Shown: piece after piece, positions 51,988 to 61,541 of the stretch
Position numbering within the stretch: position 1 is the first letter of the stretch
Layout: each line of letters opens with the position of its first letter
Source: Lachnospiraceae bacterium
GTDB lineage: Bacteria > Bacillota > Clostridia > Lachnospirales > Lachnospiraceae
Reading direction: 5' to 3'
DNA length: 64,000 nt
Assembly (NCBI GenBank): GCA_015057025.1
Contig: SVFD01000004.1
Span: forward strand, 1 to 64,000
The notes under the pieces: model-generated
Databases searched by the model: none
Told to the model about the DNA's origin: nothing
The model's input: the letters and a program-made list of their open reading frames with translations, nothing else
Position numbers and translations under genes: made by a program

Positions 51988-54900
51988 TTACATAAAGTAC
52001 TTCACACCGGATTCAAAGATCTTAAGATCCTGTTCACCGTAAATATTAATTGCCACACCGTCGCCGCGACGTTCAGCATGTGCCATCTTACCGAAACATC
52101 TGCCGTCAGGAGATGTAATACCTTCGATAGATGCGTAAGAACCATTGATATTGTATTCTTCATCCATGCTTACGTTACCATCGGGATCAGCATACTGGGT
52201 TGCAATCTGCCCGTTAGCGGCCAACTTCTCAATCCACTCTTTAGGAGCTACGAAGCGTCCTTCACCATGGGATGCAGGGCTTGTATATGTCTTACCAACC
52301 TCTGCAAGCTGTAACCAGGGTGACTTATTAGAAACAACCTTAGTATAAGCCATCTTAGAGATGTGACGGTTAATAGTGTTGAATGTTAAGGTAGGTGAAT
52401 CTTCTGTCTGTCCCACAATCTCACCGAAAGGTACAAGACCTAACTTAATGAGAGCCTGGAAACCGTTACAGATACCTAATGCCAAACCGTCTCTTTCATT
52501 TAACAGTTTCATAACAGCTTCTTTTAAAGCTTCATTCTGGAATGCAGTCGCAAAGAACTTAGCACTACCATCCGGTTCATCACCTGCTGAGAAACCGCCG
52601 GGGAACATAATAATCTGTGCCTTACCGATTTCTTTGACATACATATCAACAGATTCTCTGATATCGCTTGCGCTTAAGTTTCTAAAGATACCTGTTGTTA
52701 CGGTTGCACCTGCGCGCTCAAATGCTGCAGTACTATCATACTCACAATTGGTTCCGGGCATTACCGGAATGAATACGTGAGGTTTTGCCACCTTATTCTT
52801 GCAAATATAAATTTCCTTAGCATTGTATTCAGGAATATCAATTTTAGTATCATCAAAAGTAACACGGCTGGGGAATACCTTCTCCAATTTAGACTTAAAG
52901 GAATCTAAAATTTCAGCATGAGAAATTACAATTCCCTTGTAAGAGAAGTCGCCTTCTGTTACGGTACCAACCAATGTATAATCACAGTTAATCTTAGCTA
53001 CATTCTCAGGAGCAACTTCTACAATAATATTACCCAATTCGTTAGCGAACAATGCAGGTAATTCTAAGGCATCATCCATTGCTACACCAAGACCATTACC
53101 AAAGGCCATTTTACTTACTGCAGGTACCAAACCGTAAGCATCCAAAGCATATGCCGATTCTACGATTCCGGCCTGCATCATACCATGAATTGCATCATAA
53201 AGTGCCATAACCTTATCGTACTTAGGAACGTCATATTCATCCTTTTCAATAGAGAATTTTACAAGCTTGTTGCCAGCTTTCTTAAGCTCAGGTGTAATGA
53301 CATCCTGTGCCTTAGCCACATCCACTGCAAAAGATACTAATGTAGGAGGTACGTCAATATCCTGGAAAGTACCTGACATACTGTCTTTACCGCCGATGGA
53401 AGGAAGTCCGTAACCCATCTGGGCATCGAAAGCTCCAAGCAATGCTGCAAAAGGCTGGCTCCATCTGTAAGGATCTTCTGTCATACGACGGAAATATTCC
53501 TGGAAAGTAAAACGAATCTTCTTGTAATCGCCGCCTGTTGCCACAATCTTTGCCATAGATTCGGTAACTGCATAAACCGCACCATGGTAAGGACTCCAGC
53601 TTGAAAGGTAAGGGTTAAAACCATAGCTCATCATAGTTACCGCATCCGACTTACCGCCAAGAACAGGTACCTTAGCTACCATAGTCTGGGTCTCTGTCAA
53701 CTGATGCTTACCACCATAAGGCATAAGTACTGTGCCTGCACCGATGGACGAGTCAAACATTTCCACAAGTCCCTTCTGAGAACAGGTATTCAAATCATGA
53801 ACACTTTCCATCCATGCTTTCTTTACATCGTCTTTTGCAACTGCATCTGCTACTGCATCGCAGGCAATTTTATTTAAGTAATTGTCCTTTTCATCCGGCA
53901 TATCTACAGCTACCTTGGTAGACTGATGTGCACCGTTAGTATCCAGGAATGAACGCTTAATATTAACGATTTCCTTGCCTCGCCATACAAGTACAAGACG
54001 CTTCTCTTCTGTTACAGTTGCTACGCAAACTGCCTCTAAGTTTTCTTCTGCAGCATATGCAAGGAATGCATCTACATCCTTAGGATCAACTACTACAGCC
54101 ATTCTTTCCTGTGATTCGGAAATAGACAATTCTGTACCGTCAAGACCTTCGTACTTCTTAGGTACCTTGTCAAGCTCTACTCTAAGGCCGTCAGCCAATT
54201 CACCAATAGCAACGGAAACACCGCCGGCACCGAAGTCATTACACTTCTTAATCAACTTGCTGACTTCTTCTCTACGGAACAATCTCTGGATTTTACGCTC
54301 TGTAGGAGGATTACCCTTCTGTACTTCCGCACCGCAGGTCTCGATAGAGGATACTGTGTGTACCTTGGAAGAGCCGGTAGCACCACCGCAACCGTCACGG
54401 CCCGTACGACCACCAAGTAAGATGATGATATCACCGGGATCGGAATTTTCACGAATAACGTTACGTCTGGGAGCTGCACCCATAACAGCACCGATTTCCA
54501 TACGTTTTGCAACGTAGTTAGGATGATAAATTTCCTTTACAAGGCCGGTAGCAAGACCAATCTGGTTACCGTAAGATGAATAACCGCTTGCTGCGCCTTT
54601 TACAAGCTTCTTCTGTGAAAGCTTGCCCTGCATGGTTTCTGCGATAGGCACAGTAGGATCTGCTGCACCGGTCACACGCATTGCCTGATATACATAAGAA
54701 CGTCCTGATAAGGGATCGCGGATTGCACCGCCAAGACAGGTTGCCGCACCACCAAAAGGTTCAATTTCGGTAGGATGGTTGTGTGTCTCATTCTTAAAGC
54801 TGATTAACCATTCTTCGGTAATTACGCCCTTGCCATCGTTGTAGTCCACTTCCAAAGGCACTACGATAGAGCAGGCATTGATTTCATCAGACTTCTCCAT

Positions 54901-55782
54901 ATCTTCCAATTTGCCGTCTTTCTTAAGCTTACGCATTGCCATAAGGGCAAGGTCCATAAGACAAACGAACTTGTCGGTTCGACCGGCAAAAATTTCCTCT
55001 CTGGTTTCAAGATAGTTGTTGTATGTTTTCTCCAAAACAGGCTTATAAAAACCTTCGTCAAACTTCACATCTTCCAACTCGGTAGAGAATGTAGTATGAC
55101 GGCAGTGATCTGACCAATAGGTATCAAGTACCTTAATTTCAGTCATGGAAGGATTACGCTTTGCATCCTCTTTGAAATGGTCACGGATAAAGCAAAAGTC
55201 CGTAAAAGTCATGGCAAGACCAAGGCTGTCATATAACGCCTTCAAATCCGCATCTGACATTGTGATAAAATCATCCATAATTGCAACATCAGCAGGCACG
55301 TCAAATTCTGTTACCAAAGTATCAGGTTTCACCATACCTGTTTCTCTGGAATCTACAGGGTTGATACAATATGCCTTAATTCTGTCGAAATCCGCATCGC
55401 TTAATTCACCACAGATTAAATATGTGGTTGCAGTCTTAATGATAGGCTCCTCATCCTCTTTTAAGAACTGGATACACTGCACTGCGGAGTCTGCACGCTG
55501 GTCGTACTGTCCGGGCAGATATTCTACTGAGAATACACGTCCGTTTGCAGGCACTTCTATTGTCTCTAAGAAAAGCTTGTCAACAGGCGGCTCTGAAAAT
55601 ACAGTCTTGCACGCTCTGTCAAAAATCTCCTCCGATAAATTTTCCACATCATAACGTATAAAAACTCTGACCTCTTCTACACTGTTTAAACCAAGGTAAT
55701 TCTTAAGGTCTTCTTTTAACTCACTTGCTTTGACTGCAAAGTCAGCCTTTTTCTCAACATAAATACGTTTTACATTTCCCAT
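51988..55782 (-). CDS. purL: Phosphoribosylformylglycinamidine synthase, single chain (PurL clade II)
   Basis: Converts FGAR to FGAM with glutamine and ATP in purine biosynthesis. The 1,264-residue chain combines an N-terminal PurS-like part (about 1-130), two synthetase halves with LISFKNETHNHPTEIEPFGGAAT and PSIGGKDSMSG motifs, and a C-terminal class I glutaminase with the catalytic Cys in LGICNGFQ (near residue 1105) and the SHGEGRF His segment (near 1170). It fits the long clostridial subtype. No other pur gene is in view, so it is monocistronic behind promoter 55836-55864. Confidence 0.96.
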   Translation of the reverse strand: MGNVKRIYVEKKADFAVKASELKEDLKNYLGLNSVEEVRVFIRYDVENLSEEIFDRACKTVFSEPPVDKLFLETIEVPANGRVFSVEYLPGQYDQRADSAVQCIQFLKEDEEPIIKTATTYLICGELSDADFDRIKAYCINPVDSRETGMVKPDTLVTEFDVPADVAIMDDFITMSDADLKALYDSLGLAMTFTDFCFIRDHFKEDAKRNPSMTEIKVLDTYWSDHCRHTTFSTELEDVKFDEGFYKPVLEKTYNNYLETREEIFAGRTDKFVCLMDLALMAMRKLKKDGKLEDMEKSDEINACSIVVPLEVDYNDGKGVITEEWLISFKNETHNHPTEIEPFGGAATCLGGAIRDPLSGRSYVYQAMRVTGAADPTVPIAETMQGKLSQKKLVKGAASGYSSYGNQIGLATGLVKEIYHPNYVAKRMEIGAVMGAAPRRNVIRENSDPGDIIILLGGRTGRDGCGGATGSSKVHTVSSIETCGAEVQKGNPPTERKIQRLFRREEVSKLIKKCNDFGAGGVSVAIGELADGLRVELDKVPKKYEGLDGTELSISESQERMAVVVDPKDVDAFLAYAAEENLEAVCVATVTEEKRLVLVWRGKEIVNIKRSFLDTNGAHQSTKVAVDMPDEKDNYLNKIACDAVADAVAKDDVKKAWMESVHDLNTCSQKGLVEMFDSSIGAGTVLMPYGGKHQLTETQTMVAKVPVLGGKSDAVTMMSYGFNPYLSSWSPYHGAVYAVTESMAKIVATGGDYKKIRFTFQEYFRRMTEDPYRWSQPFAALLGAFDAQMGYGLPSIGGKDSMSGTFQDIDVPPTLVSFAVDVAKAQDVITPELKKAGNKLVKFSIEKDEYDVPKYDKVMALYDAIHGMMQAGIVESAYALDAYGLVPAVSKMAFGNGLGVAMDDALELPALFANELGNIIVEVAPENVAKINCDYTLVGTVTEGDFSYKGIVISHAEILDSFKSKLEKVFPSRVTFDDTKIDIPEYNAKEIYICKNKVAKPHVFIPVMPGTNCEYDSTAAFERAGATVTTGIFRNLSASDIRESVDMYVKEIGKAQIIMFPGGFSAGDEPDGSAKFFATAFQNEALKEAVMKLLNERDGLALGICNGFQALIKLGLVPFGEIVGQTEDSPTLTFNTINRHISKMAYTKVVSNKSPWLQLAEVGKTYTSPASHGEGRFVAPKEWIEKLAANGQIATQYADPDGNVSMDEEYNINGSYASIEGITSPDGRCFGKMAHAERRGDGVAINIYGEQDLKIFESGVKYFM

Positions 55783-55835
55783 ATAGGTTTATCCTCCAAC
55801 AAACTATCCTTTGTGCGCATAGTCACACATATTCA

Positions 55836-55864
55836 ATTATATATGGTTTGTGACAAGTTTTCAA
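55836..55864 (-). promoter_or_regulatory. purL promoter
   Basis: TTGAAA (55859-55864) and TATAAT (55836-55841), 17 bases apart, with a 5' leader of about 47 bases; no purine riboswitch can fit. Confidence 0.75.
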
Positions 55865-55986
55865 TGTCGAATGCTGTAAAAAAACTTATTTTTCGTATTT
55901 TCGTTTTCTTGTACAAAATTTTCTTTTATCCTAAAAATATTTATGTTATATTTAATAATGTATAATATTTCAGAACGGAGATTTTT

Positions 55987-57000
55987 ATGGACGATAAAAA
56001 ATTTGCGCTTTTAATTGATGCAGATAACGTATCCTCCAAGTACATTAAGATTATTCTTGATGAACTTGCAAAATACGGTACGGTAACATACAAAAGATTA
56101 TACGGCGATTTGACAAGAACCAATAATAAAAGCTGGCGCGATGCCCTTTTAAGCCATTCCATCATTCCCATGCAGCAGTTTAATTACACTACGGGAAAAA
56201 ATTCCACAGACTCTGCCATGATTATTGATGCCATGGACATCCTTTATTCCGGACATGTTGACGGCTTTTGCTTAGCAAGCAGTGACAGTGATTTTACAAG
56301 ACTCGCCATGAGACTCAGAGAATCGGGCATGACAGTTATCGGCATGGGAGAACGTAAGACTCCTGAAGCATTCCGCGATTCCTGCGAACGTTTCGTATAT
56401 CTTGATTTACTTGCAGATAATGCTACCGATGAAGAAAATACAGAAGCCAAAGACGAGGAAGCAATCACACCTCTTTCTGCCATTGAAGCAATTATTATTA
56501 AAATCATTATGGAAAACGGTATTAACGGCAATTCCATGGATATCGGCGAATTAGGAAGCCGCATTACCAAGTTTTATTCTGCATTTGATATGCGTAACTA
56601 TGGTTATAATAAATTTTCCAAGTTTTTGGAGCAGTTCCCCTCCATTAAATTGGACTATACCGAAACCACAGTTACCGCACATTTACTGGAATCTGATATT
56701 CCTTTGGATGCCATTGAAGCTGAAGTCATTGCCATTTTGGATAAATGCGACAAAAAAACGATGTACTTAAGCCAGTTAAATCAGGTACTTTGCAAAAAAT
56801 ATCCCTCATTTAACATTCATAATTACGGCTATTCACGATTCAGCAAATTACTTTCCGATTTCGAAAGTGTTAAAATCGGAGCCTTTAATAAAACCGTTAC
56901 TTTAACGGCTCCCCCCAAGGAAGTTACTGTCCCCGCAAAAAAAACAACCTCATCTTCTCCCCGCATCAAAAGCGGAACCAAGAAAGATGCAAAGAAATAA
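55987..57000 (+). CDS. NYN-domain protein with two OST-HTH/LOTUS domains
   Basis: The 337-residue protein opens with a NYN nuclease-like domain (about 1-130): LLIDADNV (a family acidic motif), a TDSAMIIDAMDILYSG segment and a CLASSDSDFTRLA segment that provides further acidic residues. Then come two LOTUS-like winged helix repeats (about 157-225 and 232-305), each ending in NYGYNKFSKFL or NYGYSRFSKLL. A basic, Thr/Ser-rich tail closes the protein. NYN proteins cut RNA; LOTUS domains bind RNA. One LOTUS is usual in bacterial relatives. GGAG precedes the ATG. Confidence 0.88.
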   Translation: MDDKKFALLIDADNVSSKYIKIILDELAKYGTVTYKRLYGDLTRTNNKSWRDALLSHSIIPMQQFNYTTGKNSTDSAMIIDAMDILYSGHVDGFCLASSDSDFTRLAMRLRESGMTVIGMGERKTPEAFRDSCERFVYLDLLADNATDEENTEAKDEEAITPLSAIEAIIIKIIMENGINGNSMDIGELGSRITKFYSAFDMRNYGYNKFSKFLEQFPSIKLDYTETTVTAHLLESDIPLDAIEAEVIAILDKCDKKTMYLSQLNQVLCKKYPSFNIHNYGYSRFSKLLSDFESVKIGAFNKTVTLTAPPKEVTVPAKKTTSSSPRIKSGTKKDAKK

Positions 57001-57027
57001 CTGTTCTTTAGGATTCATGACAAACAG

Positions 57028-57066
57028 AAAGCTCTTGAAAGAAATAAAAATTCTTTCAAGAGCTTT
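57028..57066. terminator. Terminator between the NYN gene and the TetR gene
   Basis: AAAGCTCTTGAAAGAA pairs with TTCTTTCAAGAGCTTT around a seven-base loop. Both genes end here, so it can terminate convergently. Confidence 0.85.
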
Positions 57067-57091
57067 AAAAATGCTTACTTTTTATTATATA

Positions 57092-57679
57092 CTATTCTTC
57101 AACTGCAATGCGGCTCAATAAGTATGCCATTTCCTGATCGATTTCAGCAGCTTCCACCTCGGTAGTCTGTGCCATAATTTTTAAACCTTCCATGGCATAC
57201 ATCATATTCTTTGCTTCCAATTCAGGATATGCACAAACAAACTCACCGTTCTCAATACCGATTTCAATCAAATTCTTAATAATCTCTGCACCCACTTCAA
57301 ATTGCTTCTGCAACGTATTATCCAAACTATTGTCTTTATTCTCGAAATAATATTCATAAATTGCCATAATCAGGCTTCCGCCTTTGGCAAGAATATCGGC
57401 TTTCTGCGCTTTAAAGAACACCATAAGGATTTCTGCCGCGGTTGCATCTTCTGAAAACTTCTCTTCTAAAGAAGCGTCTGTCTGCTTAGCTTCCAACTGT
57501 AATACATCCCTAAAAATTTCTGCCGTATTATTATAATACAAATATAATCCGCCACGGCTGATATCACAGGCTTCTACAATATCCTTCATGGTCACCGTAC
57601 GAAATCCTTTAGAAACAAATACTTTTCTAGCAGTCTCTAAAATATATAATTTCTTTTGTTCTGACTTACTTCCCATCAT
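57092..57679 (-). CDS. TetR/AcrR-family regulator
   Basis: A 195-residue one-component regulator. The N-terminal helix-turn-helix reads GFRTVTMKDIVEACDISRGGLYLYYNN (about 21-47, only part shown as motif), a typical TetR DNA-binding pattern; the rest is an all-alpha ligand-binding domain. Ligand and target are unknown. Its ATG directly abuts the stop of the upstream 160-residue gene (TAAATG), so the two are translationally coupled and it may regulate its own operon. Confidence 0.88.
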   Translation of the reverse strand: MMGSKSEQKKLYILETARKVFVSKGFRTVTMKDIVEACDISRGGLYLYYNNTAEIFRDVLQLEAKQTDASLEEKFSEDATAAEILMVFFKAQKADILAKGGSLIMAIYEYYFENKDNSLDNTLQKQFEVGAEIIKNLIEIGIENGEFVCAYPELEAKNMMYAMEGLKIMAQTTEVEAAEIDQEMAYLLSRIAVEE

Positions 57680-58162
57680 TTACTCCTCTGTACTCTCTTG
57701 TGCATAGGGAACATCCCAAAATTCAATCAATTCTTTCATCTTGGAAATCAGTGCATAAAAGACACCTGTCTCTACACCTTCCTTCCACATCATACCTTTG
57801 GTTCGACCTTTAATGATGTATTTCGAAAGAATCGCTCCAAGCATATCCATATCCTGGATGCGCGCACGGGCAATCATACGAAGCTCATCCTCATAGTTGA
57901 CCATCCGATACTTGCGATAAATATAATCATAATTACGATTAATAAACTTAGTTTTATCCGCACATTTTACAAATGCTAATAAAGTACCGTCATAAGTAGG
58001 AATTCTCATGGTACTATCCGTTGCAGAATCCGGAGTATACTGAGAAACTACATTTTTACCTTGTTTTGCTTCCAGCCACGGAAGATATTTTAATAAAACA
58101 GCAACTTCGTCTTTATATTCTGCCACAAATTGTCCGGTAGTTAATTTTTCATTTTCAAACAT
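57680..58162 (-). CDS. Hypothetical protein, 160 aa, coupled to the TetR gene
   Basis: I do not recognise this family. It is soluble, with no signal peptide or membrane helix, rich in Lys, Tyr and Met, and has a central IYRKYRMVNYEDELRMI segment. AAGGAGG stands before the ATG at 58162, preceded by an extended -10 (TGGTATGAT, about 58195-58203). It is directly coupled to a TetR regulator, which suggests joint regulation but not function. Confidence 0.7.
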   Translation of the reverse strand: MFENEKLTTGQFVAEYKDEVAVLLKYLPWLEAKQGKNVVSQYTPDSATDSTMRIPTYDGTLLAFVKCADKTKFINRNYDYIYRKYRMVNYEDELRMIARARIQDMDMLGAILSKYIIKGRTKGMMWKEGVETGVFYALISKMKELIEFWDVPYAQESTEE

Positions 58163-58248
58163 AGGTTTTCACCCTCCTTAAACATGCCCCTCAATAAAAA
58201 TATCATACCACACACAGTCAAAAAATCCACTATATTTTTCACACATTT

Positions 58249-61056
58249 TTACATTTGCAACAATTTCTGCACCTGCACTTTTGCTTCTTCATAGTCGAAA
58301 TTTTTTATACTGCGTTTTACTTCTTCCAATAACTTTCTTTTATTATCGTCCATCCTAAACGACAACATGGCATTTACCTTCTTTTCTGCTTCCTGTTGCT
58401 CAAGCATATCAAGGCTGCCAATCATGGATAAAAGTTGTGCCGTATATTCGCTGGGAGTCAATTCCACATCCTGTACTTTTACGTCTTCTGTCAGAGCTAT
58501 GCCGTTATCCTGGAATACAAACTTAATATTGGCAAGCAACATCTGATACTGTTCGAATAAATGCTCTGCACCATCTTTTATCACGTCATACTGCTTTTCT
58601 CTTGCCGCCATTTCCTGCTTTTTTGCATTTTCGGACAATTCCATGGCACCGATTCCTTTAGCAAGCCCTTTTAATGCATGTGCTTCAAACAGATAATCAT
58701 CGTATCTCTTTTCGCGCACCTGTTTCTTCATCCGTACAATCTGCTCTTCGCCATCATCATAAATATAACGCAAAATCTGAATATATCGTTGACGGCTGTT
58801 TCCGTAATTGGCAATACCTGCATCCACATCCACCTGTGGAATTACAATGGGCTTACCAAGACTGACTTTGGGATTCTTTTTATCTACCAAATGAATAAAT
58901 TCCGTAGGAAGATGTTTTCTCAATATTTTTTCCAAAACATTAATATCCATGGGTTTTGAAATATAATCCTGAAAACCATTCTCCAAAAACATTTCTCTTG
59001 CTCCGCGAATTGCATTGGCCGTCAAAGCAATTACCGGTATACTTCGCACATCTTTATCCGGAAATTCTCTAATTTTTTTGGTAGTTTCAATACCGTCCAT
59101 AATCGGCATCATCTGATCCATTAAAATCATATGATAATGATTTTTTTTCAATTTTTCCAAACACTCCTGACCGCTGGTGGCTGTGTCCACACGAATCTGA
59201 TACATGGAAAGAATACCTTGTATCACCTTAATATTTGTCACATTATCATCTACAGCCAACACCTTTGCCATAGGTGCAATGAAGGTTTCATTACTGCTCT
59301 TTAATTCCTCTTCTTCCTTCTCTGTTAAAACATTGTAATCGCCGGTAGGTGCATAATCTACGATTCCCTGATAAAAGTAAAATGAAAAAATGCTTCCTTC
59401 ACCATACGTACTTTTTACAGAAATGGCACCGCCCATACTTTCAATCAAACGCTTTGTAATGGCAAGGCCAAGACCTGTACCCTCAATGGTCTGATTCTTA
59501 ATCATATCTGCACGCTCGAAACTGTTAAATAGAGTCTTTATATTCTCTTCACTAATGCCGCAACCGGTATCTTCCACAGAAACACGCAACAACGCCAGAC
59601 CGTTTTGCAATTCCCAGTCCACATTCATTGCTACATATCCGCGCTGGGTATATTTTACTGCATTAGTAAGGATATTGGTAAAGACCTGTCTTACATGGGT
59701 CTCATCACCGTGCAATACTTTTGGAAGAGTTTCTTTTACATGGATTTCAAACATAACACCCTTTTCTTCCAACTTAGGTCTTATGGAATCCGTAATATCC
59801 TTAATAAGAAATCCCGGCTTGTAATTTACATCATTTACATTCATTTTCCCGGATTCAATTTTAGAAAAATCCAAAATATCATTGATAATGGAAATCAGAA
59901 TGTTTCCGGCGTTTTTAATGCTGTTTGCATGATTCTCCACCGCTTCAGAAGTATTCTCGCGAAGAATCATCTCCGTGGTACCCATAATGGCATTCATAGG
60001 TGTTCTGATTTCGTGGGACATATTGGCAAGGAACATTGTTTTTGCTTTATTTGCTTCTTCTGCCTGCTCTTTCAACTCAAGCAAACGCTTATTATACTCC
60101 TGCTCCTCTGTCTTATCGAAAAGCCAAAGATTATACCCCTTTAAGGTATTTTTATCATAAAAGGGAACAACCGATATACTGTACTGTTTACTTCCCAGAT
60201 GAATTATCTTTTTATTACTGCGATATATCTGATTGATAATACGGCTCTGTTGATTAGGCAGTTTCAACTCCGGTAAAATCTCCAATGCCACATCATTTGC
60301 AAATAAAAGATTCTTACCGATATCAATTACAAAAAATCCTTCGTCAATGGTTTGAACTACATCTTCCTTAGCGATTTGAACCGTATCAAAAATACGATAT
60401 TTAAAAATAATAATTGCTACAATAATTAAGGCTGCAACCAGGATAAACTCCGAATATCTGGCATAGGGATGAATATGAAAATTCTCCATAACAGTACAAA
60501 GCCAAAATATAAAAAAGCCTACCGGTAAGAAGATTATAAACTTGGAATTCTTTGTTTTATAGGTAATCTGATTACGAATGGTAATAATAAATGAAGTGAG
60601 TAAAAGCGCAAAATGATATACGTACCAAAATATCATAAGTCTACCCGGAGTATACTCCAACTGGTAAAAATAGCCTGTTTTTTGTGCATCATACTGTTCA
60701 AAAAACAAATCATGATAATCTAATAACAAAACACCGGTAAGCATCACGGTGTCAATAAGTAAAAGTATTACCGCAATAGATGTATATACCTTAGTATTAC
60801 ATGTACGCATAATTAACAACAACAAAAATGTATAAAGATATGCCACACCGAAATATTGTATTTTGACCGCAACAACCAACTCGCCGCCGGAAGACGCCAG
60901 GTCACTCAAAAAGCATCCTATCATGCAAATAAATGAGGATACACAAACAAGACCAAGATATTTCTGATTATCAGAAAATTTCTCATTATACACTAAGAAA
61001 CATATAATACCTATAATAAGAATACACACAATATGTGCTATAACAATGTAATTCAT
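58249..61056 (-). CDS. Hybrid histidine kinase with REC and HPt domains
   Basis: The ATG at 61056 follows AGGGGTGG. The 935-residue protein has an N-terminal block of about seven membrane helices (1-225) like the histidine kinase 7TM sensor, a PAS-like segment (about 232-325), a coiled coil, HisKA with the phospho-His in FLANMSHEIRTPMNAIMG, HATPase with FTNILTNAVKYTQ, GCGISEENI and EGTGLGLAITKRL, a receiver with DDNVTNIK and MDQMMPIMDG (phospho-Asp) and a C-terminal HPt with FEAHALKGLAKGIG. The full phosphorelay is in one chain. No partner output regulator is adjacent. Consensus promoter at 61079-61107. Confidence 0.93.
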   Translation of the reverse strand: MNYIVIAHIVCILIIGIICFLVYNEKFSDNQKYLGLVCVSSFICMIGCFLSDLASSGGELVVAVKIQYFGVAYLYTFLLLLIMRTCNTKVYTSIAVILLLIDTVMLTGVLLLDYHDLFFEQYDAQKTGYFYQLEYTPGRLMIFWYVYHFALLLTSFIITIRNQITYKTKNSKFIIFLPVGFFIFWLCTVMENFHIHPYARYSEFILVAALIIVAIIIFKYRIFDTVQIAKEDVVQTIDEGFFVIDIGKNLLFANDVALEILPELKLPNQQSRIINQIYRSNKKIIHLGSKQYSISVVPFYDKNTLKGYNLWLFDKTEEQEYNKRLLELKEQAEEANKAKTMFLANMSHEIRTPMNAIMGTTEMILRENTSEAVENHANSIKNAGNILISIINDILDFSKIESGKMNVNDVNYKPGFLIKDITDSIRPKLEEKGVMFEIHVKETLPKVLHGDETHVRQVFTNILTNAVKYTQRGYVAMNVDWELQNGLALLRVSVEDTGCGISEENIKTLFNSFERADMIKNQTIEGTGLGLAITKRLIESMGGAISVKSTYGEGSIFSFYFYQGIVDYAPTGDYNVLTEKEEEELKSSNETFIAPMAKVLAVDDNVTNIKVIQGILSMYQIRVDTATSGQECLEKLKKNHYHMILMDQMMPIMDGIETTKKIREFPDKDVRSIPVIALTANAIRGAREMFLENGFQDYISKPMDINVLEKILRKHLPTEFIHLVDKKNPKVSLGKPIVIPQVDVDAGIANYGNSRQRYIQILRYIYDDGEEQIVRMKKQVREKRYDDYLFEAHALKGLAKGIGAMELSENAKKQEMAAREKQYDVIKDGAEHLFEQYQMLLANIKFVFQDNGIALTEDVKVQDVELTPSEYTAQLLSMIGSLDMLEQQEAEKKVNAMLSFRMDDNKRKLLEEVKRSIKNFDYEEAKVQVQKLLQM

Positions 61057-61078
61057 ACACACCACCCCTAACGCTTTT

Positions 61079-61107
61079 ATTATACGAAAAACAGACTAAA
61101 GTGTCAA
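61079..61107 (-). promoter_or_regulatory. Promoter of the hybrid kinase gene
   Basis: TTGACA (61102-61107) and TATAAT (61079-61084), 17 bases apart: full consensus, about 23 bases before the start codon. Confidence 0.85.
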
Positions 61108-61255
61108 AATATAAGCTTTAAGCTAATATATTGTTAATTTTACGCAAAATAATTATAGATTTTCACCTCTGCAAGTAATATAATTTCATTAAAGTTAGTC
61201 AGTGAACGACAAGCATTGATTAACAATTCCGAAAGAATTCCCCTTTTACACAAAA
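61108..61255. other. Gene-free stretch before a solitary terminator
   Basis: Part of a gene-free region of about 310 bp (61108-61417). On the plus strand TTGTTA and TATAGA, 17 bases apart near 61131-61159, could start a short RNA of about 130 bases ending at the terminator 61256-61292. No open frame of note is visible. Confidence 0.3.
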
Positions 61256-61292
61256 CAAAAAGCCGGATGGTATAAGCCATCCGGTTTTTTGT
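61256..61292. terminator. Strong terminator without an obvious gene
   Basis: AAAAAGCCGGATGG pairs with CCATCCGGTTTTTT around a six-base loop, with T tracts on both strands. No annotated gene ends at it on either strand. It may end a small RNA on the plus strand or insulate tRNA-Trp from the kinase promoter. Confidence 0.85.
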
Positions 61293-61355
61293 TTGCTTCC
61301 GTATCATCATATTTGCCAATAATATTACTTAATTTTACTTTATTCAAAATAATGC

Positions 61356-61385
61356 TTGCTATTTTATTATGTCTTATGCTATAAT
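61356..61385 (+). promoter_or_regulatory. tRNA-Trp promoter
   Basis: TTGCTA (61356-61361) and TATAAT (61380-61385), 18 bases apart, about 32 bases before tRNA-Trp. Confidence 0.75.
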
Positions 61386-61417
61386 AACCCTCGGTGGCGA
61401 AAGCAACATAATGAAAT

Positions 61418-61488
61418 AGGGGAATCATACAATGGCAGTATGACGGTCTCCAAAACCGTTCATGGGGGTTCGAATCCCTCTTCCCCTG
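61418..61488 (+). tRNA. tRNA-Trp (anticodon CCA)
   Basis: A 71-base cloverleaf: acceptor AGGGGAA with TTCCCCT, D arm ATAC/GTAT with a short loop, anticodon stem ACGGT/ACCGT with loop CTCCAAA (CCA), T arm GGGGG/CCCTC with TTCGAAT, discriminator G. The CCA end is not encoded. Confidence 0.95.
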
Positions 61489-61491
61489 CTA

Positions 61492-61523
61492 AAAAACCTT
61501 GATACAAGCGTATCAAGGTTTTT
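61492..61523. terminator. Terminator of tRNA-Trp, also facing radA
   Basis: AAAACCTTGATA pairs with TATCAAGGTTTTT around a six-base loop with T tracts on both strands. It is shared by tRNA-Trp (plus) and radA (minus). Confidence 0.88.
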
Positions 61524-61541
61524 CTTTTATGTATATCTGTA

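Noticed and set aside
52376-55654. Long open frames opposite purL and other genes
   Set aside because: They are shadows of high-codon-bias genes, with no ribosome sites and overlap by well-supported enzymes.
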